The position numbers and the translations under genes were made by a program. Shown one piece after another: positions 46,020 through 54,234 of a DNA stretch of 64,000 bases. The stretch lies in assembly GCF_018129025.1 (NCBI RefSeq), contig NZ_JAAEDI010000007.1, positions 124,001-188,000 of the forward strand, written 5' to 3'. This stretch comes from Neoroseomonas terrae (GTDB lineage: Bacteria > Pseudomonadota > Alphaproteobacteria > Acetobacterales > Acetobacteraceae). Within the stretch, counting starts at the first letter, position 1. Every line of letters begins with the position of its first letter. Below the pieces are notes generated by a model. That model saw nothing but the letters and a program-made list of their open reading frames with translations, had not been told where the DNA came from and did no database searches.

Positions 46020-46790
46020 TCAGCCGATCGGGTCGAAGCGCATGCGCTCACCCATCAGCCGCACCTGCACCGCCTTGCCGATCGGTGCCCCTGTCAGCCC
46101 GTCGCGCACGGCGTAGTAGCCGGCGATCGAGATGAGCTCAGGGTCAAAATTCTGTGCGAAGACCCGCGCCTCCGCATTGTTCCCGCCACCGGCGATCGCG
46201 CGGCCGCGCAATGCGCCATAGACGTGAATGTTGCCGTCCGCGATGACCTCGCCCCCCGCATTGACGGTGGAGGTGACGATCAGGTCGCCTCCCGCGGCAT
46301 AGATGCGCTGGCCGGCACGCACCGGCTGGTCGTGGACCATGGTCGGGCGGGCCGTGCCGGGGGGCGGCGGGGGCGGTGCCGCCGGTTCAGGCGCGGCGGC
46401 CGGCTGCGGCGGGGGCGCGGCAGCCAGCGGTGCCTCGTCCTCCCGCCCGCCGATCGAACGCACCGGCGGCAGACCCAGCGACATCGCCGCGTTGCGCAGT
46501 TCCGGCGATCCGCCAGTGGTGCCGATCGGCACGATGGTCAGTTCCCGCAACCCGGCAATCAGCCCGGCGAAATCCACTTCATGCGCGGGCAGCGCGATGT
46601 CATCGAGGCCCAGGACCACGGGCGCGAAGCGGAGGAAGCCAGGGGCGCGGCGGAACTGGTCGCCGATCGCCGGCACCACCGCCTCCGGCCGTGGGTCGAG
46701 CAGGCGCAGGACGAGCAGGTTGAAATTCGCACCGCGCAGGCGGAACGGTTCCAGTCGGGGCGACGTTTCGGGCCTGGGCGCGGCGGACAT
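46020..46790 (-). CDS. minC: Septum site-determining protein MinC
   Basis: A 256-residue FtsZ antagonist. An N-terminal alpha/beta domain (about residues 10-105) is joined by a Pro/Ala-rich linker (near residues 125-155) to a C-terminal right-handed beta-helix with VRAGQRIYAAGGDLIV and GALRGRAIAGG, the dimer and MinD-binding domain. It inhibits FtsZ assembly near the poles. GGGAGCC lies upstream of the ATG at 46790. The 234-bp gap to the next gene upstream holds no other gene and presumably contains the min promoter, which I could not define. Confidence 0.94.
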   Translation of the reverse strand: MSAAPRPETSPRLEPFRLRGANFNLLVLRLLDPRPEAVVPAIGDQFRRAPGFLRFAPVVLGLDDIALPAHEVDFAGLIAGLRELTIVPIGTTGGSPELRNAAMSLGLPPVRSIGGREDEAPLAAAPPPQPAAAPEPAAPPPPPPGTARPTMVHDQPVRAGQRIYAAGGDLIVTSTVNAGGEVIADGNIHVYGALRGRAIAGGGNNAEARVFAQNFDPELISIAGYYAVRDGLTGAPIGKAVQVRLMGERMRFDPIG

Positions 46791-47024
46791 GAGGCTCCCG
46801 AGAGAGTTCGTCTGGTAGCCGGAACCATACGGATTGTGTCCGAAGGTCCGTGGCAGACACCAGATATAGCGTTTGGGGTTCCCCAGGCGAAGTGCACCGT
46901 CCGGTGCCCCTGCCCGGGCAACGGGTTATGGCGCGAAGTTCGCAGCCAACGCCAGGGGCGAATCGGCGGGGCTGGCGAGCCGGGGACGCATCCCGCAGGA
47001 TGGCGCCCATCCCGGAGGTCCGCC

Positions 47025-47930
47025 TTGCACCCGATTACGCTCAACGAACCCTTCCGCGCGGTCTTCTACGCGCCTTTCTATGTCGCCGAAGCGCGCGGCC
47101 TGTTCGCCGCGGAGGGCGTTGAGGTGCGCCGCCTGACCGCGGGCGACCCGACCAAGGCAGCGGAGAACCTGCTCTCGGGTGCCGCGGACATCGCCTGGTC
47201 GGGACCGATGCGGCCGATGATGCTGCGGGATCGCGACCCCGCCTGCCCCCTGCGCTCCTTCTGCGCGGTCGTGATGAAGGACCCGTTCCTGCTGATCGGC
47301 CGCGGCCCGCGCCCGGACTTCACGCTGTCCGATTTGCCGGCGCTGCGCTTCGGGTCCGTCAGCGAGGTGCCGACGCCGTGGTGGTGCCTGCAGGATGACC
47401 TGCGCCAGGCCGGCATCGACCCGGCTGCGCTGAACCGCGTGACGGACCGCAGCATGGCGCAGAATGTCGCCGCCGTGCTGGGCGGCGAGCTCGACGTCGC
47501 GCAGGCCTTCGAGCCCCACGCCGCCCTGGCCGAGGCGCAGGGTGGCGCCGTGTGGCATCGCGCAGCCGATCGCGGCCCGTCCGCCTACACCGCCTTCTAC
47601 GCGACCGAAGCGCGCATCGCCGAGCGCCGTACCGAATTCGAGGCGATGATTCGCGCCATGGCGGCATCGCTGCGCTGGATGGCGGCGGCGTCGCCCGCTG
47701 CCATCGCCGCGACGATCGCGCCGCTGTTCCCCGACGTGCCCGATACGGCGCTGACGACGGCGATCGCGCGGTACCGGGGCCTCGAACTCTGGCCGACCGA
47801 CCCGCATTTCCCGCGCGCGGCCTTCGAGCAACTCCGCCGTGCGATGACCACCGCCGGCATCCTCACCGGCGCGCCGAGCTTCGAGACCTGCGTGGACGAA
47901 GCGATCGTGACCCGCGCGCTGGGCGGCTGA
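47025..47930 (+). CDS. NMT1/THI5-like ABC substrate-binding family protein, paralogue of the 43807 gene
   Basis: A 301-residue protein closely similar throughout to the product of 43807-44715, including VPTPWWCLQDDLRQAG and VTDRSMAQN. Alignment with the paralogue puts the N-terminus at a TTG codon at 47025, where GGAGG lies 7 bp upstream; no ATG or GTG fits. As with the paralogue there is no signal peptide. The thioesterase gene starts one base after its stop, so the two are co-transcribed. Confidence 0.75.
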   Translation: MHPITLNEPFRAVFYAPFYVAEARGLFAAEGVEVRRLTAGDPTKAAENLLSGAADIAWSGPMRPMMLRDRDPACPLRSFCAVVMKDPFLLIGRGPRPDFTLSDLPALRFGSVSEVPTPWWCLQDDLRQAGIDPAALNRVTDRSMAQNVAAVLGGELDVAQAFEPHAALAEAQGGAVWHRAADRGPSAYTAFYATEARIAERRTEFEAMIRAMAASLRWMAAASPAAIAATIAPLFPDVPDTALTTAIARYRGLELWPTDPHFPRAAFEQLRRAMTTAGILTGAPSFETCVDEAIVTRALGG

Positions 47931-47931
47931 G

Positions 47932-48372
47932 GTGCCTGCGGCGCCGCGCGGCACCCGCGCCGACTACCGCTTCTTCCTGCCGATCCCGACGCGCTGGATG
48001 GACAACGACGTCTACGGCCATGTGAACAACGTCACCTACTACTCGTGGTTCGACACGGTGGTGGCGCGGTTCCTGATCGACAGCGGCTTCCTGCATGTCC
48101 CGACCGCGCCGGTGATCGGCCTGGTGGTCGAGACGCAGTGCCGCTACTTCGCGCCCATCGCCTTTCCCGACACCATCACCGCCGGGCTGCGCTGCGGCCG
48201 TGCCGGCAATACCTCGGTGCGCTACGAGATCGCCATCTTCCGCAACGGGGAGGAGGAAGCGAGCGCCGAGGGGCATTTCGTCCATGTCTATGTGGACCGC
48301 GCGACCCAGAAACAGCCGACGCCGCTGCCTGCCGCACTGCGCGACGCCCTCGCCGGCATCACGGCGGCCTGA
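47932..48372 (+). CDS. Acyl-CoA thioesterase, 4-hydroxybenzoyl-CoA thioesterase-like (hotdog fold)
   Basis: A 146-residue hotdog protein with PTRWMDNDVYGHVNNVTYYS, which holds the catalytic Asp and the DxxGHVNN motif of 4HBT/YbgC-type thioesterases. It hydrolyses acyl- or aryl-CoA esters. The start is a GTG at 47932 immediately after the stop of the NMT1-like gene. Confidence 0.85.
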   Translation: MPAAPRGTRADYRFFLPIPTRWMDNDVYGHVNNVTYYSWFDTVVARFLIDSGFLHVPTAPVIGLVVETQCRYFAPIAFPDTITAGLRCGRAGNTSVRYEIAIFRNGEEEASAEGHFVHVYVDRATQKQPTPLPAALRDALAGITAA

Positions 48373-48435
48373 CCCCCCGGCTTGCACGCCCGTCGCGGCG
48401 GCGCGATCAAGGCAGCACGAACAGGAGACGCCATC

Positions 48436-49407
48436 ATGAGCCAGACCACGCCGCCGCTGAAGCGGCTCGCTATCCTCGACGACTACCAGGGCGTGGCGAA
48501 GGCCATGGGCCCCTGGGACAAGCTGCCTGGTGTCGAGGTGACTGTGTTCCGCGACACGATCACTGACCGGGATGCGCTGGCGAAGCGGCTGGAGCCTTTC
48601 GACACCATCCTCGCGATGCGCGAGCGCACCCCCTTCCCGCGCGCGCTGATCGAGCGCCTGCCGAACCTCCGCCTGCTGATCACCACCGCGGCGCGCAACC
48701 GCTCGATCGACGCGGCGGCCTGCATGGAACGCGGCGTCGTCTTCTGCGGCACGGGGTCCTTCGGCGACCCGACGACGGACATCACCTGGGGCCTGATCCT
48801 GAACCTGATGCGCGACCTTCCCGCTCAGCAGGCCTCGCTGCGCGCCGGCGGCTGGCAGACCTCGGTCGGCACCGGGACGGAGGGCAAGACGCTCGGCGTC
48901 ATCGGCCTCGGCAAGCTCGGTGCGCGGGCGGCGAAGGTCGGGCTCGCCATGGGCATGAAGGTCGTCGCCTGGAGCCAGAACCTCACCGACGAACGCGCCG
49001 CCGAGGTGGGCGTGACGCGCGTCGACAAGGCGACGCTGCTGTCCACCGCGGATGTGGTGACGCTGCACCTGATCCTGTCCGACCGCTCGCGCGGCATCAT
49101 CGGCGCGGCGGATCTCGCGCAGATGAAGCCCACCGCCTACATCGTGAACACCAGCCGCGGCCCGCTGATCGACCAGGATGCGCTGATTGCCGCGCTGAAG
49201 GCCGGGACCATCGCCGGTGCCGGCATCGACGTGTACGACGTCGAGCCGCTGCCGAAGGACCACCCGATCCTGTCCGCGCCGAACACGGTGCTGACGCCGC
49301 ATCTCGGCTACGTCACGCAGCAGAACTACACCGCCTACTACAAGGGCGCGGTCGAGGCGATCGAGGCCTTCAACGCCGGCGCGCCGGTGCGCGTCATCAC
49401 GCCGTGA
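48436..49407 (+). CDS. D-2-hydroxyacid dehydrogenase family protein
   Basis: A 323-residue NAD-dependent dehydrogenase. GVIGLGKLGARAAKVG forms the dinucleotide site, NTSRGPLIDQDAL carries the catalytic Arg region, and the catalytic His is in LTPHLGYVT. The family includes glyoxylate/hydroxypyruvate reductase and phosphoglycerate dehydrogenase. CAGGAGAC precedes the ATG at 48436. Its stop overlaps the GTG start of the next hydrolase gene. Confidence 0.87.
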   Translation: MSQTTPPLKRLAILDDYQGVAKAMGPWDKLPGVEVTVFRDTITDRDALAKRLEPFDTILAMRERTPFPRALIERLPNLRLLITTAARNRSIDAAACMERGVVFCGTGSFGDPTTDITWGLILNLMRDLPAQQASLRAGGWQTSVGTGTEGKTLGVIGLGKLGARAAKVGLAMGMKVVAWSQNLTDERAAEVGVTRVDKATLLSTADVVTLHLILSDRSRGIIGAADLAQMKPTAYIVNTSRGPLIDQDALIAALKAGTIAGAGIDVYDVEPLPKDHPILSAPNTVLTPHLGYVTQQNYTAYYKGAVEAIEAFNAGAPVRVITP

Positions 49408-50243
49408 CCTCGCCCTACGCTCTCGCCGAGAGCTGGTCCTCCTGGCCGCGCGCGCAGCGCGACCAGGCGTACAGCAACGCCGATGTGGTGCCGGACGCGG
49501 CCGAGCAGGTCGCTGCACGCAACGCGCTGTCCGCCGCCTTCCGCGCCGCGCATCCCGGGCATCTCGACCTGCCCTATGGCGACGCGGAGCGCGAACGCTG
49601 GGACCTGTTCCCCGGCGCCGATCCGGCCGCACCCTGTCTGGTCTTCATCCATGGCGGCTATTGGCAGCGCAACCGGCGGGAGGATTTCGCCATCCTCGCG
49701 CAGGGCGCGCTGGCCATGGGCTGGTCGGCGGCACTGCCCGGCTACACGCTGGCACCGGACGCGTCACTGACCGGCATCGCCTGGCAGATGAGCCGCGCGA
49801 TCGACTGGCTGGCGCAGAGCGGTCCTGCGCATGGCATCGCCGGACCGATCGTCGTGTCCGGCTGGTCGGCGGGCGGGCATCTTGCTGCGCTGGCGGCGGA
49901 GCATCCGGCGGTGACGGCGGCGCTCGCCATCTCGGGCGTCTATGAGCTGTCGCCGATCCGCGACACCTACCTCAACGACAAGCTGTCGCTGACGGAGGCC
50001 GAAATCACCGATCTCTCGCCGATCCGCCGGCCGGTGGTGGCGAAGCCCATCGCCATCGCCTATGGCGGCGCCGAATTGCCGGAACTGCGACGCCAGTCGC
50101 GGACGTTCCATCGCCTGCGGGCCGAGGCGCAGGCGCCGGGGCCGCTGATTCCGATTCCCGGCGCGGACCATTTCCGCATGCTGGAATCGCTGTGGAACGC
50201 GGATGGCGCGCTGACCCGCGCGGCGGCCGAGCTGCTGCGCTGA
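49404..50243 (+). CDS. Alpha/beta hydrolase, arylformamidase-like
   Basis: A 279-residue alpha/beta hydrolase with HGGYW at residues 83-87, the oxyanion motif characteristic of kynurenine (aryl) formamidases. It also has SGWSAGGH (nucleophile) and a C-terminal GADHFRM (catalytic His). It starts with GTG at 49404, overlapping the stop of the dehydrogenase. No tryptophan 2,3-dioxygenase or kynureninase is nearby, so its substrate may be another N-formyl or ester compound. Confidence 0.82.
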   Translation: MTSPYALAESWSSWPRAQRDQAYSNADVVPDAAEQVAARNALSAAFRAAHPGHLDLPYGDAERERWDLFPGADPAAPCLVFIHGGYWQRNRREDFAILAQGALAMGWSAALPGYTLAPDASLTGIAWQMSRAIDWLAQSGPAHGIAGPIVVSGWSAGGHLAALAAEHPAVTAALAISGVYELSPIRDTYLNDKLSLTEAEITDLSPIRRPVVAKPIAIAYGGAELPELRRQSRTFHRLRAEAQAPGPLIPIPGADHFRMLESLWNADGALTRAAAELLR

Positions 50244-50259
50244 ACGGACGTCGCCGCCC

Positions 50260-52266
50260 TCAGGTCAACCCTGCGCGGCGCAGCCCTTCGACGTAGTGGT
50301 CGAGGTCCGCTGGCGCCTGGAAGGGTGCGCGTTCGCGCGCCTTCACCAGGTCGAAATCCGGCTCCATGGAACAGAGCCGCGTCCGTACCTCCGTCGCCTC
50401 CTTGGTCCGGCCCATGTAGCCCAGCGCCGAGAGCCAGATCTTGTAGGGGAAGGTGAATCCGGTGTGCAGCGCGGTGACCTGGCGGGCGGCGTTGTCCACC
50501 TCCTCATGCCGGTGCAGCAGCAGCAGCGGCACGAGCCGCGCGGAATCGAAGAAGAAGGCGTGCGGGTGCAGCGGCGCTAGGCGCTTGTATTTATCCCACC
50601 GCCGCAGCGCCTCCACATGCTCGCCCCGATAGGACAGGGTCAGCGCGGAGAAGACCCAGGCCATCGGCAGGTTGGGATTGAGCGCAAGGGCACGCTCATA
50701 GAGCGATACGGCCTCGGCGACCCGATGGTGCAGGAAGGCGCGAACATGGCCGAGGATGGCCAGCGCCTGCGCATCCGACGGATCGAGCGCCACGGCACGG
50801 GACGCCAGTTCCTCGCTCTTCGCCAGCACCTCGCCGCCCGCCGGCGCCCAGCCCTGCCCGACCAGGAACAGATGCCAGTAGGCGTGCCAGGCGAAGGCCG
50901 GCGCGTAATCGGGCTCGAGCCGCGTCGCCTCGGTCAGCAGGCTGCCGGCGAGTTCGTAGGATTCCCGGTCCAGCCGGTAGATCGCCGGGATCGCGCGCAA
51001 CAGCAGGTCGTAGGCGGTCGGCATGACCGACTGGCGGGCGGCGGCGCGGTTCGCCTCGATCAGCAGGATCTCGGGGTCGACGCGCGCCACGACCTCGGCG
51101 GCGATCTCGTCCTGCAGCGCAAGCAGGTCGCCGGCATCGCGGTCGAAGCGCTCGGCCCAGACGACCGCCTCGGGCGGGCGGTGGTCGGTCAGGCGCAGCG
51201 TCACGCGCACCCGCCCGGCGGCGCGCTGCACCGTCCCTGACAGGGTGAAGTCGAGATCGAGCGCCCCTTGCGGCCGTTCCTGCCGCTCCGCCGCCGCAAC
51301 CGAGGCGGAATCGACCAGCACCAGCCACCGGAAGCGCGCAAGTGCTGCGGTGATTTCCCCGGCGAGGCCCAGCGAGGTTCCCGAATCCCCTTCGTCCCCC
51401 AGCACCTTGAAAGGCAGCACGCCGAGCCGGGCACCGCGCAGCGTGGTGCGCCGAACCGGCTGCGGCGGCTGGGCGGGGACCTGCCCGCGCAGCGATTCGG
51501 CAAGCGCCGCCGTCTCCGGGGATGGTGCGCTGCGGAACCGCTCGGCGAAGACGCGGCGGCATTCCTCCCAGGCGGCGAAGGCGGCGCCCCGGTCGCCACG
51601 CTCGGCCTCGGCACGGATCATGATGCGCCAGACCGGCTCCTGCGCCGGGTCGATGGCAAGGACTCGCCGCGCCTCCTGCGCCCGGGCCTCGGCGGTGGTG
51701 GTGGCTGCGAGGCGGCTGGACGCCGCTTCGAGAGCGACCTCCCGCAGCCGCCGGCGCTGTTCGCCCAGCCAGGCGTCGAAGGCAACGTCGAGTCCGTCCA
51801 GGTCCGACAGCAGTTCCGCCTGGAGCAGGTTCAACGCCTCCACCCGGTCACGCGCCAGGGCCGGCAGGGCGCGGGCGTCGGTCCAGACGGCCTCATCGTT
51901 CAGCGCGATGGTCTCGCGGGTGGCGACGATCAGGCCGCGGCCCTCGGCACCGAAGGCATCCTGCAGTTCATGCAAGGCTTGGCGGAGGGATCCGCGCGCC
52001 TGTTCCTCCCCGCGCCGGCTCCAGAGCAGGTCGGCGAGACGCTGGCGGGAAACGAGGTTCGGCGATTCGAGGGCGAGGACGGCGAGAACCGCTCGCGTCT
52101 TGCGCGAGCGCGGCAGGAGCGGCTCGCCCGTGACCGCACGCGCGTCCATGCGGCCGAGCATGGTGATGCGGACCCGAATAGCCGGGGGCGTGACCATCGG
52201 CACCGCCGACAGATCAGTCGCGGTGGGAGGTCTGTCCTGGTTGGAACGCACGGCGAAGTCAGACAT
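50260..52266 (-). CDS. SARP/BTAD-type transcriptional regulator with TPR C-terminus
   Basis: A 668-residue regulator. Residues ~32-110 form an OmpR-like winged helix (ITMLGRMDARAV ... RQRLADLLWSRRGEEQARGS). Residues ~115-265 are a BTAD helical domain. A middle region resembles the periplasmic-style TolB/FlgO segment of adenylate-cyclase-like regulators (GARLGVLPFKVLGDEGDSGT). The C-terminal third has TPR-like repeats (ALDPSDAQALAILGHV, ALNPNLPMAWVFSAL). It is divergent from the repeat-protein gene across a 419-bp gap and could control it. Start is at 52266; an in-frame GTG at 52272 is possible. Confidence 0.8.
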   Translation of the reverse strand: MSDFAVRSNQDRPPTATDLSAVPMVTPPAIRVRITMLGRMDARAVTGEPLLPRSRKTRAVLAVLALESPNLVSRQRLADLLWSRRGEEQARGSLRQALHELQDAFGAEGRGLIVATRETIALNDEAVWTDARALPALARDRVEALNLLQAELLSDLDGLDVAFDAWLGEQRRRLREVALEAASSRLAATTTAEARAQEARRVLAIDPAQEPVWRIMIRAEAERGDRGAAFAAWEECRRVFAERFRSAPSPETAALAESLRGQVPAQPPQPVRRTTLRGARLGVLPFKVLGDEGDSGTSLGLAGEITAALARFRWLVLVDSASVAAAERQERPQGALDLDFTLSGTVQRAAGRVRVTLRLTDHRPPEAVVWAERFDRDAGDLLALQDEIAAEVVARVDPEILLIEANRAAARQSVMPTAYDLLLRAIPAIYRLDRESYELAGSLLTEATRLEPDYAPAFAWHAYWHLFLVGQGWAPAGGEVLAKSEELASRAVALDPSDAQALAILGHVRAFLHHRVAEAVSLYERALALNPNLPMAWVFSALTLSYRGEHVEALRRWDKYKRLAPLHPHAFFFDSARLVPLLLLHRHEEVDNAARQVTALHTGFTFPYKIWLSALGYMGRTKEATEVRTRLCSMEPDFDLVKARERAPFQAPADLDHYVEGLRRAGLT

Positions 52267-52685
52267 GATCACGCTGTCTTAACGCGCTGCTGGACATTCA
52301 CCAACCGCCCTGATGCCAAGTCACGAGATGCTGGCCGCCCCGGGTGCCGGAGATGCGGCGCGGGGGCCGCGATACGATGCGGCCCGCAGCCCGATCCATA
52401 CACGCAAGAAGCCCCCATCGTTACTCGCCTAGTGGTTGCGTCTTCCACCGTGAATTGCGCGTGAACCACGTTAGAGTCGCATGAAACTCCCGTTCATCTG
52501 AGTCATGGTCAAGGCCTTTAAGCCCGACTTCAGAAGATAACCCTGATCAATTTCCTACTACCAAATATAGATTAAATAAAAAATCCTGCTAGTAGGAATG
52601 TTTGCTTGTTATACCAATAAATCAACGCCAAGTTGAAGGGGTCTGGCAGGGCCTGACGGCCCACCCTGAACCCTGGAGACTCATC
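52267..52685. promoter_or_regulatory. 419-bp intergenic region with AT-rich island and 9-bp inverted repeat
   Basis: No gene is visible here. About 52501-52630 is strikingly AT-rich against the surrounding DNA, including a 20-base stretch of almost pure A/T near 52563-52584. TTCCTACTA at 52552-52560 pairs with TAGTAGGAA at 52590-52598, flanking the AT-rich core. A possible -10 (TATACC, 52610-52615) lies further downstream; I cannot name a convincing -35. Both the regulator at 50260-52266 and the repeat gene at 52686 start from this region, so it is presumably the control region of both. Confidence 0.6.
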
Positions 52686-53210
52686 ATGGCCACCACTTCC
52701 AAGATCCTTGATTCTGGCAAGGTCCGCATGGGCGCCGGCGTCCGCGCCCCGAAGGCCTCCGTCGCCGACAAGGGCACCGTTCGCATCGGCGCCGGCGTCC
52801 GCACCCCGAAGGCCTCCGTCGCCGACAAGGGCACCGTCCGCATCGGCGCCGGCGTCCGCACCCCGAAGGCCTCTGTCGCTGACCAGGGCACCGTTCGCAT
52901 TGGCGCCGGCGTCCGCACCCCGAAGGCCTCTGTCGCCGACAAGGGCACCGTTCGCATCGGCGCCGGCGTCCGCACCCCGAAGGCCTCCGTCGCCGACAAG
53001 GGCACCGTCCGCATGGGCGCCGGCGTCCGCGCTCCGAAGGCCTCCGTCGCCGACAAGGGCACCGTTCGCATCGGCGCCGGCGTCCGCACCCCGAAGGCTT
53101 CCGTCGCCGATCAGGGCACCGTCCGCATCGGCGCTGGCGTCCGCACCCCGAAGGCCTCCGTCGCCGACAAGGGCACCGTCCGCATCGGCGCCGGCGTCCG
53201 CCGCGCCTGA
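52686..53210 (+). CDS. Novel protein built of 19-residue tandem repeats
   Basis: A 174-residue protein: a ten-residue leader (MATTSKILDS), eight full repeats of the 19-residue unit GTVRIGAGVRTPKASVADK, and a final partial unit ending GVRRA. There is no Cys, no aromatic residue, no signal peptide and no membrane segment. Charge is strongly basic. Unit 1 begins GK instead of GT; units 1 and 6 have RMGAGVRAP, and units 3 and 7 end ADQ. The start at 52686 has CTGGAGAC upstream. A 10-bp hairpin follows the stop, then the DUF6065-like gene. I do not recognise the family. A beta-solenoid or a multi-copy precursor peptide are possibilities, both inferred. Confidence 0.7.
   Translation: MATTSKILDSGKVRMGAGVRAPKASVADKGTVRIGAGVRTPKASVADKGTVRIGAGVRTPKASVADQGTVRIGAGVRTPKASVADKGTVRIGAGVRTPKASVADKGTVRMGAGVRAPKASVADKGTVRIGAGVRTPKASVADQGTVRIGAGVRTPKASVADKGTVRIGAGVRRA
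52716..53210 (+). repeat. 57-bp in-frame tandem repeat array, about 8.6 copies
   Basis: Units begin at 52716, 52773, 52830, 52887, 52944, 53001, 53058, 53115 and 53172 (the last partial). Units 2 and 5 are identical at the DNA level; most others differ by one to a few bases, many silent. The period is exactly 19 codons with no spacer. This near-identity indicates recent expansion or gene-conversion-like homogenisation. Confidence 0.95.
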
Positions 53211-53221
53211 TTTCCGGAGCA

Positions 53222-53244
53222 GGGGACTCCCAGTGGGAGTCCCC
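53222..53244 (+). terminator. Hairpin between repeat-protein gene and DUF6065-like gene
   Basis: GGGGACTCCC, loop AGT, and its perfect complement (10-bp stem) 11 bp after the repeat gene's stop and 34 bp before the next start. No T-tract follows. It looks like a leaky terminator or 3'-stabilising structure that lets the first gene be expressed more than the second. Confidence 0.65.
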
Positions 53245-53278
53245 GCCCCTGTCTCGCGCGCCACCAAGGACCCGTCTG

Positions 53279-54094
53279 ATGTCCCAGGACCGCAACGCCC
53301 CGATCGTCGCCTTCCATCGCCTGATCCCGGGGATCCCGGCGCCCGAGCGCGCCGACCGTTCCGGCCTCGGCGGCCTGCCGACGCGCGCCTTTCGCTATTG
53401 CGACGCTGTAACCACCGCCGCCGGCTTCGGCTGGCACATCACCGCCCCGCTCGACCTGTCCCTGATGTGGGACGGCCACGAGGTTCTCTGGACCTGCGAG
53501 GAACTCGAGCATGAATGGATGCCGCTCGGCCTCGGCGCCGTGCAGTATCCGCATTTCCGCGCGCGCTTCGATGAGGAAGTGCCCGAGGACATCCGCGGCT
53601 TCTCTCCACCCTTCCTGACCGGCCTGCCCGAGCCCGGCGTCGTCCAGATGTGGACCGGCCTGTTCGTGCGCACCGCGCCGGGCTGGTCGCTGCTGTCGCG
53701 CGCGCCGGCCAACCTGCCGCGCTCCCCGCATTACGAGCAGTTCGAAGGTGTCGTCGAATTCGACAAATGGTTCGGGCCGCTGTTCACCAACATCCGGCTG
53801 ACCCGCACCGACACACCGGTCGAGATCAACCAGCTCCGCCCCATCCTGCAGGTCCAGCCCATCCCGCAATTCGCCTATGCCGATGCGGTCATGAACGCCT
53901 CGACCACCACGGACGCCTTCACGCAGTGGGGCGATGCGGAATGGGACCTCTATCGCGAGAGCGTCGTCGCGCCCGCGAGCGTTGAGGAACACAAGCCCGG
54001 CCATTACGCCGCCGAGGTGCGCCGCCAGCGCCGCGGCCAGGGTTGCCCCTTCGCGGCCATGGCCGCCGCCCGGGAGGCTGGGCCGACCTCCTGA
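53279..54094 (+). CDS. DUF6065-like protein
   Basis: A 271-residue cytoplasmic protein. AFHRLIPGIPAPERADRSG, RYCDAVTTAAGFGWHITAP, TAPGWSLLSRAPANLP and FEGVVEFDKWFGPLFTNIRLTR form a pattern I recall from DUF6065, a family with no assigned function. The C-terminus is rich in Arg and Ala with one Cys (GQGCPFAAM). It lies directly after the repeat-protein gene, in the same direction, and may act on or be produced together with it. The family assignment is from memory and the role unknown. Confidence 0.65.
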   Translation: MSQDRNAPIVAFHRLIPGIPAPERADRSGLGGLPTRAFRYCDAVTTAAGFGWHITAPLDLSLMWDGHEVLWTCEELEHEWMPLGLGAVQYPHFRARFDEEVPEDIRGFSPPFLTGLPEPGVVQMWTGLFVRTAPGWSLLSRAPANLPRSPHYEQFEGVVEFDKWFGPLFTNIRLTRTDTPVEINQLRPILQVQPIPQFAYADAVMNASTTTDAFTQWGDAEWDLYRESVVAPASVEEHKPGHYAAEVRRQRRGQGCPFAAMAAAREAGPTS

Positions 54095-54234
54095 ACCCCC
54101 GGGGTCGGCTCGGTCCGAGGCCGTCGGTTCTCGCGAACCGGCGGCTTCGATCGTTCTGCGGACAGGCGCAGCCGCGCGTGCTTGCATGCCCGCACCAGCG
54201 GCGCATCATCGCCCTCCGTCAGGAGGAACGACCA

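Noticed and set aside
46791..47024. Promoter for minC (TTCGCC-N17-CTATAT-like match)
   Set aside because: The match to sigma-70 consensus is weak and several equally poor alternatives exist, so I did not list it as a feature.
52716..53210. Repeat array considered as CRISPR or minisatellite
   Set aside because: There are no unique spacers between units and the repeats are coding with an exact codon period.
52572..53295. Three overlapping repeat-containing frames on the minus strand and another plus-strand frame
   Set aside because: A 57-bp repeat has a period divisible by three, so every frame without a stop in the unit stays open. Only the 52686 frame has a good ribosome site, balanced composition and silent-site variation.
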